Position numbers and translations under genes: made by a program. DNA of 5,695 nucleotides, from positions 1 to 5,695 of the forward strand of contig JBAUHN010000364.1 in assembly GCA_049680295.1 (NCBI GenBank), written 5' to 3'. Numbering within the stretch: the stretch's first letter is position 1; every line of letters starts with the position of its first letter. Below, piece after piece: positions 1 to 4,477 of the stretch. Source of the DNA: JBAUHN01 sp049680295 (GTDB taxonomy: Bacteria; Pseudomonadota; Alphaproteobacteria; Rhodobacterales; Rhodobacteraceae). The notes under the pieces are model-generated. The model was not told the DNA's origin, did no database searches, and saw only the letters and a program-made list of their open reading frames with translations.

Positions 1-323
1 GGTTGGGGTTGACTGGCCCCTTAGCGAGGTCAATTGCGGGTGCTTGGATGGATGCCAATGTCCCTGTAGACCAGATTACAATTGCCGCTGATAGTTTTCT
101 CACTTTGCAGGAGATGGCAGCGGTGGGGCGCGGGATAGCCGTTCTGCCCTGTTTTGTCGGTGATCGGGACGATCGGCTGCGGAAGCTTCCGCACACCATG
201 CCGCCAATGAAGGTTCCACTGTGGGTTGCTCAACATGTGGATGCCATTGAAACGCAACAGATGCGTGCGGTGAAAATGCGATTGATCAGATTTCTGGTAG
301 AGCAACGTGATCTTGTTGGATAG
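1..323 (+). CDS. LysR-type transcriptional regulator, C-terminal part (5' end outside window)
   Basis: The reading frame is open from the left edge and ends at TAG 321-323, giving about 107 residues. It matches the last part of a LysR substrate-binding domain: an 'ADSFLTLQEMAAVGRGIAVLP' type segment, in which the Gly-x-Gly-Ile-x-x-Leu-Pro stretch is characteristic of the family, then a strand with PLW and an HVD segment, then a final helix. The N-terminal winged helix-turn-helix lies upstream of the window, so the effector and targets cannot be guessed. The TTG at position 3 is an internal codon, not a start. The gene points toward the DUF4956 operon but is separated from it by 343 bases with their own regulatory sites, so it is probably a separate unit. 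The family call is fairly secure; its role is unknown. Confidence 0.82.
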   Translation, partial: LGLTGPLARSIAGAWMDANVPVDQITIAADSFLTLQEMAAVGRGIAVLPCFVGDRDDRLRKLPHTMPPMKVPLWVAQHVDAIETQQMRAVKMRLIRFLVEQRDLVG

Positions 324-514
324 CCCGACGATGCCACAAAGAGACCCCATGAGGCAGATGTCCATTCTAGATATTGGAGTGACGGATATGTTCCACCAAA
401 CCCCAGATCGTGTTGTTGTGACATGTCAACGTAGAGCCGCCTTCATGCGCCGCTCAAAACCGCCGTCCAGCTACAGGAAGCGCTGCCGCCGCCGCAGTCC
501 GCACAGCGTTGGTT

Positions 515-526
515 GGACCAAAGTCG
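515..526 (+). promoter_or_regulatory. Palindromic DosR-like box 1 upstream of the DUF4956 operon
   Basis: The sequence GGACCAAAGTCG matches the local consensus GGACYWWRGTCC at 11 of 12 positions. Its core GACCAAAGTC is identical to the cores at 2144-2153 and 4407-4416. It is the most upstream of three boxes spaced by 23 bases. The core resembles the box of the NarL-family regulator DosR; binding here is inferred. Confidence 0.6.
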
Positions 527-537
527 AAAGGTTGGGT

Positions 538-549
538 TGACCTAGGTCC
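538..549 (+). promoter_or_regulatory. Palindromic DosR-like box 2 upstream of the DUF4956 operon
   Basis: TGACCTAGGTCC matches the consensus at 11 of 12 positions and contains the perfect 10-base palindrome GACCTAGGTC. It starts exactly 23 bases after box 1. Confidence 0.55.
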
Positions 550-560
550 AATACAAGGCG

Positions 561-572
561 GGACCGAAGCCC
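561..572 (+). promoter_or_regulatory. Degenerate DosR-like box 3 upstream of the DUF4956 operon
   Basis: GGACCGAAGCCC matches the consensus at 10 of 12 positions. Taken alone it would be weak, but it starts exactly 23 bases after box 2 and so continues the register of boxes 1 and 2. It lies 94 bases before the DUF4956 start codon. Confidence 0.42.
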
Positions 573-666
573 AAAGCCAAGTCTCACCATATATGACAGT
601 TAGATTTCAGTTTTGTGACAATCGACGCACCGATGACGTCACTTCGTAACATGACTGGAATGCTGA

Positions 667-1242
667 ATGTTGAATTTTTCTGACCCTATCTGGGAAACTA
701 TTGCGCGGTTTGCGATCAACTCGGTGGCAATGTCGCTGCTTGTTTTCGGAATGTATTACCGCCGCTATCGCGACCGGGAGCTTGCGACGACCGCGTCCAT
801 GTTCAACATCTTTGCATTTGCCGTGCTAACGATCCTTTCGAGTGTTCAGTTCTCCCTCGCTGCCGGGTTTGGCCTGTTTGCCATTCTGGCTTTGTTCAGC
901 CTGAGATCGGAACAGATTGAAAAGATCGAGATAGCCTACTTTTTTGGGGCTATCGCAATCGCAGTGATTTGTTCGGTCCTTGGGACTGGTCTTGTGTTTG
1001 TGCTTTGCATCGTGAGCTTTGTAATTGCTGCAGCCTGGATTCTTGACCACCCCAACATGATGAAATCCGCCCACGGTGCGAAAGTGACGTTGGATGCGAT
1101 CGACCCCGACATCCTTTCCGATACCGAGAAAACCCGCCGGCTTTTGTGCGAACGGCTGGGCGTCGACGTGATGACCTTTCAGATTATTGAGCTGAATTAC
1201 GTAATCGACATGGCCCGCATCAACATCTTTTACCGCAACTGA
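667..1242 (+). CDS. DUF4956 family integral membrane protein
   Basis: The product is a 191-residue membrane protein. Hydrophobic segments lie at about residues 15-30, 45-60, 64-79, 88-104 and 107-125, followed by a soluble C-terminal domain of about 65 residues. The stretch around residues 67-94, with GFGLFAI, a Leu-Arg, and then EIAYFFGAIAIAV, is the recognisable DUF4956 signature. The start ATG has a weak GGA (657-659) seven bases upstream. The next gene begins 8 to 11 bases after its stop, so the two form an operon. In bacteria DUF4956 proteins commonly sit beside VTC-domain proteins, often with a CotH kinase. The likely role is membrane partner of the VTC protein, perhaps anchoring it or moving its polymer product, by analogy with the membrane part of eukaryotic VTC complexes; that role is inference. 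Family call strong, function unproven. Confidence 0.9.
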   Translation: MLNFSDPIWETIARFAINSVAMSLLVFGMYYRRYRDRELATTASMFNIFAFAVLTILSSVQFSLAAGFGLFAILALFSLRSEQIEKIEIAYFFGAIAIAVICSVLGTGLVFVLCIVSFVIAAAWILDHPNMMKSAHGAKVTLDAIDPDILSDTEKTRRLLCERLGVDVMTFQIIELNYVIDMARINIFYRN

Positions 1243-1253
1243 AAGGCAACGTG

Positions 1254-2084
1254 ATGACCTATATTATTCCTAACTTGGACCTTGCTTGGCTGACCGACGG
1301 CTTTGCCCCGATCACCTTGGATCAGCTTAATCAAAAGGCGGAAATGCTTTCGCGGATCGACAACAAATATGTGATTGACCGCTGGATGATGGAAAAGGTC
1401 CTGCCCGAGCTTCTGGAAGAATTCGACATTCTGGAAATCGAGCATCGGCGCGCGTTCACCTACAATACGCGCTACTACGATGATCCCCAGCGGAGCGCAT
1501 ATTATGAACACCATCAAGGATTGCGAAAAGGGTTCAAGGTGCGAGTGCGGCGATATGCGGATGCGAGCCTGTGCTTTCTTGAGGTAAAGGTAAAAGGCAA
1601 ACGCGGCATGACAGAGAAACACCGCTTGCCCTATGATCCTAACGCGTTGGAGACGCTGACGCCCGAAGCATTTGAATTCGCGCGCGACACTTACTCTAAT
1701 CAGTATGACAAGCCATTTGAATACGATCTGGGTCGCGCTCTGGATGTCCGGTATCAGCGGATCACACTGGTTGCCAAGTCAGGCGGTGAACGTATGACGA
1801 TTGATGCGAAGCTGCACTTTGCTACCGCGGATCAGACCCTTGATGCCGCAAGCGACGTTTTTATCGTCGAAACAAAATCTGCTCTGGGGCGTGGGTTTGC
1901 CGACAAGGCCCTGCGGCGTATGCACGCCCGTCCAACTAAGAAGTGCTCCAAGTATTGCATCGGGATGGCGGCCCTGGGTGAGGTCAGTCGCTGGAACAGG
2001 TTCATGCCAACCATGCGCCGGCTCCACATGGTTAAGGGCACGAACCTGGTTGCCAAACCGTCAAAGCGTCAGCTTGCGGCCTGA
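1254..2084 (+). CDS. VTC-domain protein (polyphosphate polymerase-like)
   Basis: The product has 276 residues and fits the bacterial VTC domain, a tunnel-fold (triphosphate tunnel metalloenzyme-like) domain that in yeast Vtc4 makes polyphosphate from ATP. Visible family features, numbered from the GTG at 1251: an early DNKYV with Lys39; RYYDD followed by YYEHH; the KVRVRRY strand (Lys96, Arg98, Arg100); FLEVKVKGKRG with Glu111 and Lys113; TEKHR with Lys123; VRYQR (167-170); RMTID (Arg181); IVETKS with Glu207 and Lys209; and a closing KCSKYCIG with Lys234. The basic residues and paired glutamates fit tunnel-lining ligands, so the enzyme looks intact. No signal peptide or membrane segment is seen, so it is probably cytoplasmic and tethered by the DUF4956 protein. 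A GTG at 1251 is possible, but AAAGG at 1242-1246 is spaced 7 bases from ATG 1254 and only 4 from GTG, so I prefer ATG. Polymerase activity is inferred from the family. Confidence 0.88.
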   Translation: MTYIIPNLDLAWLTDGFAPITLDQLNQKAEMLSRIDNKYVIDRWMMEKVLPELLEEFDILEIEHRRAFTYNTRYYDDPQRSAYYEHHQGLRKGFKVRVRRYADASLCFLEVKVKGKRGMTEKHRLPYDPNALETLTPEAFEFARDTYSNQYDKPFEYDLGRALDVRYQRITLVAKSGGERMTIDAKLHFATADQTLDAASDVFIVETKSALGRGFADKALRRMHARPTKKCSKYCIGMAALGEVSRWNRFMPTMRRLHMVKGTNLVAKPSKRQLAA

Positions 2085-2108
2085 TGCCTACGCCGACAAA
2101 TACGCACT

Positions 2109-2126
2109 CCACCAAACTTTTGGTGG
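2109..2126. terminator. Inverted repeat after the VTC gene, possible terminator
   Basis: CCACCAAA (2109-2116) and TTTGGTGG (2119-2126) are perfect complements separated by CT, so the hairpin has a 6-7 bp stem with a small loop. It begins 25 bases after the VTC stop. No T-run follows, so it is not a textbook intrinsic terminator; it could instead be a DNA operator. Confidence 0.35.
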
Positions 2127-2142
2127 GCTGCGTAGCTTTATC

Positions 2143-2154
2143 AGACCAAAGTCG
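2143..2154 (+). promoter_or_regulatory. DosR-like box upstream of the lectin-like gene
   Basis: AGACCAAAGTCG has the exact core GACCAAAGTC seen at 516-525 and 4407-4416, and scores 10 of 12 against the consensus. It lies 117 bases before the start codon at 2272. A possible -10 (TATGCT, 2179-2184) starts 36 bases after the box, close to the 35-base distance in front of the gene at 4478. No clear -35 is present, as expected if an activator is needed. Confidence 0.5.
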
Positions 2155-2271
2155 GTAAGTCGGACAGGTTCGCTTGAGTATGCTGGCTTGATCGGTGCCC
2201 CATGCTTATCTGTGCGATTTCCAAATTTGTTCCGATGGCGGCACCGATACTCGCAACTGGGAGGAAACGCG

Positions 2272-2916
2272 ATGATCGGATTTAGAACTGCAGTATTGAT
2301 TCCTTTGGCTGTGGCCAGCCACATTGGCACGGCGCAGGCACAGGACCGCGCGATGGGGTTTTTCGTAACCAGCGCCGGATTGGGCAACGGCGCAGATTTG
2401 GGCGGGCTGGAGGGGGCCGACGCGCATTGTGATGCGTTGGCGACCGCAGCGGGCACCACGGGTCGGACGTGGCGCGCCTATCTCAGCACTCAAGAAGACG
2501 GAAAACGCGGGGTTTCTGCCCGATACCGCATTGGCAAGGGGCCCTGGTACAACGCAAACGGAGAGTTGGTGGCGAGCGATCTGGATGAATTGCATCTGAG
2601 CCCAAACATCATCAAGCGAACAGCCGTTGATGAGAGTGGGAACAAAGTCAACGGTGTCGGCGACAGCCCCAACCAGCATGACATTCTGACCGGATCCATG
2701 GCGGATGGGATGGCCTATTTTCCTTGGGCCGAGGGCGATCACACGTGCAGCAACTGGACCAATTCCGGTGAGGGAAGCGCGCAAGTCGGGCACCATGACC
2801 GCCATGGCGGGGGCAACACCTCGTGGAACTCGGCACATGGTTCCCGTGGATGCAGTCAGGAAGCGCTGACGGGAACCGGTGGTGCGGGTCTATTTTACTG
2901 CTTTGCAGCTGAATAG
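2272..2916 (+). CDS. Secreted C-type-lectin/endostatin-like protein
   Basis: The product has 214 residues. The reading frame is open further upstream, but the strong GGGAGG (2259-2264) seven bases before ATG 2272 and the signal peptide that follows fix the start. Residues 1-24 form a signal peptide with probable cleavage after AQA (residue 23). The mature protein begins with a FFVTSAGLGNGADLGGLEGADAHC stretch (about 30-53) and WRAYLST (67-73), typical of bacterial lectin-like proteins related to the endostatin/C-type-lectin fold. The four cysteines at 53, 159, 194 and 210 fit the usual two disulfides (outer 53-210, inner 159-194). The C-terminal part has an HTCSNWT segment, a His/Gly-rich loop (about 172-182) and GLFYCFA at the end. 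It is probably periplasmic or surface-exposed and may bind carbohydrate or another envelope ligand; the ligand is unknown. It has its own DosR-like box and probable terminators on both sides, so it is likely monocistronic. Confidence 0.82.
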   Translation: MIGFRTAVLIPLAVASHIGTAQAQDRAMGFFVTSAGLGNGADLGGLEGADAHCDALATAAGTTGRTWRAYLSTQEDGKRGVSARYRIGKGPWYNANGELVASDLDELHLSPNIIKRTAVDESGNKVNGVGDSPNQHDILTGSMADGMAYFPWAEGDHTCSNWTNSGEGSAQVGHHDRHGGGNTSWNSAHGSRGCSQEALTGTGGAGLFYCFAAE

Positions 2917-2930
2917 ATGTCTCAGCGAGC

Positions 2931-2956
2931 GGGTTGGCAGTCTGGACTGCCAATCC
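2931..2956. terminator. Strong hairpin after the lectin-like gene, probable terminator
   Basis: GGGTTGGCAGT (2931-2941) pairs with ACTGCCAATCC (2946-2956) around a CTGG loop, giving an 11 bp stem with one G-T pair. It begins 15 bases after the TAG at 2914-2916. The following sequence lacks a good T-run, so termination would be imperfect or the hairpin may mainly protect the mRNA 3' end. Confidence 0.5.
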
Positions 2957-3016
2957 GACAAATTGCTTACCTTCATTTTGGTGCGTTGGCAGGACCGTAG
3001 AGAAGCCCAGAACATC

Positions 3017-3028
3017 AGACTTTAGTCC
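3017..3028 (+). promoter_or_regulatory. DosR-like box upstream of the EF-hand gene
   Basis: AGACTTTAGTCC scores 11 of 12 and contains GACTTTAGTC, exactly the core of the mycobacterial DosR consensus (GACTWWAGTC). It ends 105 bases before the start codon. A weak second half-site, AGACCATTGAGC (3040-3051, 8 of 12), starts 23 bases later, the same spacing as in the DUF4956 array. Confidence 0.55.
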
Positions 3029-3097
3029 GAAACCTAGTCAGACCATTGAGCCGAAACTCCTAGACGATCTGCCGATGTGGCGCGTGTGCCTGAACGC

Positions 3098-3103
3098 TAA
3101 AAT
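3098..3103 (+). promoter_or_regulatory. Candidate -10 element of the EF-hand gene
   Basis: TAAAAT matches the sigma70-type -10 consensus at 5 of 6 positions and lies 31 bases before the start codon. No recognisable -35 precedes it, in keeping with an activator-dependent promoter. This is a weak call. Confidence 0.28.
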
Positions 3104-3133
3104 CGCACCACCAATCAACAAAGGAGAACAAAA

Positions 3134-3589
3134 ATGACACGTTCAAGGTTACTTCTCTCTACATCTCTCTGCCTTGTATTTTCGATCCCGGCCTATGGTG
3201 CCGAAACTTTTGGACAGATTGACACCAACAATGACGGTTCGCTGAGCCGCAATGAACTCGCATCTGCATTCGGCACAAGTGGCGCAGATCGTGTTTTGGG
3301 TCGATCCGACGGAAACAATGACGGCAGAGTGAGCCTGGCCGAAGCGCGCTCATCCAGCGATGGGAATGAGAGCGATGATGAGGAGGACGACGACGAAAGC
3401 GATGACGGCGAATCCAACAGCGGTGGCCATAATGAGAGTGATGACGACGGCAGCGAAAGCGACGACAGCGGTGAAAGCAGCGACGGTGGCGAAAGCGATG
3501 ACGGTGGCGAAAGCGACGACGGTGGTGAAGGCGATGACGGTGGCGAGAGTGGCGACGACGGTGGCGAAGGTGGCGAAAGCGACGACTAA
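3134..3589 (+). CDS. Secreted EF-hand protein with acidic Ser/Asp/Gly repeat tail
   Basis: The product has 151 residues and an excellent ribosome binding site (AAGGAG 3121-3126, 7 bases before ATG). Residues 1-22 or 23 are a signal peptide (SIPAYG/A). Two canonical 12-residue EF-hand loops follow: Asp30-Glu41 (DTNNDGSLSRNE) and Asp59-Glu70 (DGNNDGRVSLAE), with all liganding positions 1, 3, 5, 9 and 12 filled by Asp, Asn, Ser or Glu, so Ca2+ binding is very likely. From residue 74 to the end the protein is almost only Asp, Glu, Ser and Gly, with no Lys or Arg after Arg72, and ends in hexapeptide repeats of the GGESDD type. Such a tail should be disordered, extended and able to bind many Ca2+ or other cations. 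Many Ser residues sit next to acids, like acceptor sites of secreted acidic-site kinases, but no such kinase is in view. It has its own DosR-like box and is followed by a large hairpin. The exact role is unknown. Confidence 0.85.
   Translation: MTRSRLLLSTSLCLVFSIPAYGAETFGQIDTNNDGSLSRNELASAFGTSGADRVLGRSDGNNDGRVSLAEARSSSDGNESDDEEDDDESDDGESNSGGHNESDDDGSESDDSGESSDGGESDDGGESDDGGEGDDGGESGDDGGEGGESDD
3473..3586 (+). repeat. In-frame tandem repeat, ~18-base unit, in the EF-hand gene
   Basis: About six units of the form GAA-AGC-GAY-GAC-GGT-GGC encode ESDDGG-like hexapeptides, with variants ESSDGG and EGDDGG, one unit expanded by a Gly, and a short EGG unit. The DNA units are near identical, so copy number could vary by slippage and short-read assembly could collapse them. 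Confidence 0.8.
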
Positions 3590-3613
3590 GGACCGCCCTA
3601 ATAGCGACTTTGT

Positions 3614-3663
3614 AACGTGAAAGACTCTGGCTGGTTTCGAGTAGATTCCAGCCAGATCACGTT
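3614..3663. terminator. Large two-part hairpin after the EF-hand gene
   Basis: The inner stem TCTGGCTGG (3626-3634) pairs perfectly with CCAGCCAGA (3648-3656) around a 13-base loop. The outer stem AACGTGA (3614-3620) pairs perfectly with TCACGTT (3657-3663), leaving a 5-base bulge (AAGAC) on the left only. That gives 16 base pairs, starting 24 bases after the EF-hand stop. The run TTT at its right edge is short. It may be a terminator, an mRNA-end stabiliser or a regulatory structure ahead of the oxygenase gene. Confidence 0.5.
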
Positions 3664-3732
3664 TGCATTCGACAATTCGTCGGCGTTCGCCTCCGAAAAA
3701 ACGATGCTGGAATTCACTCTTCAGGAAGCAAT

Positions 3733-4344
3733 ATGATCTCAGAAACAAAGTTTGAAAAACTCTTCTCTTCACCACTCTTTCGATACAACGTGGCCAATCA
3801 TCGATCGCTCAGCGCTGCACTTCTGAAGGAAGGCGCTATCATGCGCCACGAGGATGAGGGTGTCACAAAATCAAACCGGCTTGGGTGGCATTCGACCGGC
3901 AACCTGTTCTCGCGGGACTCTGATTGCATTGTTGAGCTGCGCGTGGCTGCCGAATTGGCTGTGCTTGGAGCGACACGAAAAATGACCAAGAAAGTTGACC
4001 CCGAAACACTCAAGCTGAAACTGTTCGGCTGGATGAACGTCAATCCCCTGAACGGCTACAACGCCCCTCACACTCACCCGGGCGCGCACTGGTCGGGGGT
4101 CTACTACGTTTCCCAGCCAGACACGGATGACGGCGACTCTGGCATGATAGAATTTGTCGCCCCACGGGTGGATCTGCCACATTGGGAATTGCTGCAGACC
4201 AGCGCTTTTCGGCTAAAACGCCGGATCAGGCCAGCTGCAGGTGAAATAATCCTGTTCCCATCTTACCTGTTGCACTGGGTCTACCCGAACGAGATGGATG
4301 AGGACCGGGTCACGGTCGCGTTCAACGCAACTTTCCGCAAGTAG
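3733..4344 (+). CDS. Putative 2OG-Fe(II) oxygenase (PF13759/TIGR02466-like)
   Basis: The product has 203 residues and no signal peptide, so it is cytoplasmic. AGGAAG at 3723-3728 lies just upstream of the ATG. The central FGWMNVNPLNGYNAPHTHPGAHWSGVYYV region (about 98-126) and the later EIILFPSYLLHWVYPNE...RVTVAFN region (171-198) are the hallmarks of the putative 2-oxoglutarate/Fe(II) oxygenases in this family. They supply the probable metal and 2-oxoglutarate ligands: His113 and/or His115, then His181, with Arg192 eleven residues later. The usual HxD motif appears as HTH, as is typical of this family, so the second metal ligand is not obvious. The substrate is unknown. It sits between two genes for acidic exported proteins, so hydroxylation of an Asp/Asn-rich protein or another envelope component is conceivable, but that is speculation. 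It lacks a convincing DosR-like box of its own and could be reached by read-through from the EF-hand gene. Confidence 0.82.
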   Translation: MISETKFEKLFSSPLFRYNVANHRSLSAALLKEGAIMRHEDEGVTKSNRLGWHSTGNLFSRDSDCIVELRVAAELAVLGATRKMTKKVDPETLKLKLFGWMNVNPLNGYNAPHTHPGAHWSGVYYVSQPDTDDGDSGMIEFVAPRVDLPHWELLQTSAFRLKRRIRPAAGEIILFPSYLLHWVYPNEMDEDRVTVAFNATFRK

Positions 4345-4405
4345 GTCAATTCTGATGGACTTTTACCAACCGTGCTGGAGACAGAATCCGGACCTGCCTA
4401 TACAG

Positions 4406-4417
4406 GGACCAAAGTCC
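4406..4417 (+). promoter_or_regulatory. Perfect DosR-like box upstream of the Gly/Asp-rich protein gene
   Basis: GGACCAAAGTCC matches the consensus at 12 of 12 positions, preceded by a further G as in the DosR box. It abuts a sigma70-like promoter (-35 TTGGAA from 4419). With a start point near 4453 the box centre falls at about -41.5, the position of class II activators. Confidence 0.62.
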
Positions 4418-4418
4418 G

Positions 4419-4446
4419 TTGGAAAATAATCTGGACACCTTATAGT
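4419..4446 (+). promoter_or_regulatory. Candidate sigma70-type promoter of the Gly/Asp-rich protein gene
   Basis: TTGGAA (4419-4424, 4 of 6) and TATAGT (4441-4446, 5 of 6) are separated by 16 bases. The poor -35 directly beside a perfect palindromic box suggests activator dependence. This predicts a leader of about 25 bases before ATG 4478. Confidence 0.45.
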
Positions 4447-4477
4447 TAACCCCACTGAAATTGTGTGATGTAAGGCG

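Larger units (their letters stand above)
324..666. other. 343-base intergenic region with operator array, no convincing gene
   Basis: This gap lies between the LysR stop and the DUF4956 start. The open frame at 307-540 overlaps the LysR end, has no ribosome binding site and encodes a low-complexity Arg-rich peptide, so I do not call it. The right half carries three palindromic boxes at 515-526, 538-549 and 561-572, annotated separately. AT-rich candidates for a -10 element follow (TATATG at 590-595), but no good -35/-10 pair stands out. Nothing identifiable was seen in 330-510. Confidence 0.6.

Noticed and set aside
419..428. Perfect 10-base palindrome TGACATGTCA
   Set aside because: Ten-base palindromes are expected several times by chance in this length; it is not repeated elsewhere in the gaps.
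307..540. Open frame of 77 codons in the gap after the LysR gene
   Set aside because: No ribosome binding site, Arg-rich low-complexity composition, overlaps the LysR end and operator box 1.
438..542. Short frame ending SAQRWLDQSRKVGLT, considered as a gene remnant
   Set aside because: Too short, no start signal, and no recognisable family; it also runs through the operator boxes.
1801..2271. Long in-frame upstream extension of the lectin-like gene, overlapping the VTC gene
   Set aside because: The strong GGGAGG and signal peptide at 2272 define the start; the extension overlaps the VTC coding region and reads as an unrelated frame.
2934..3137. Open frame of 67 codons between the lectin-like and EF-hand genes
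   Set aside because: It starts inside the hairpin, lacks a ribosome binding site, and runs over the box and leader of the EF-hand gene.
3473..3586. Possible CRISPR-like array because of regular short repeats
   Set aside because: Units are contiguous without spacers and keep the coding frame, so they are protein-coding tandem repeats.
3350..3775. Minus-strand open frame across the acidic repeats of the EF-hand gene
   Set aside because: Its Val/Ala/Phe-rich peptide is the reverse-frame image of the Asp/Gly/Ser repeats, which lack stops in several frames.
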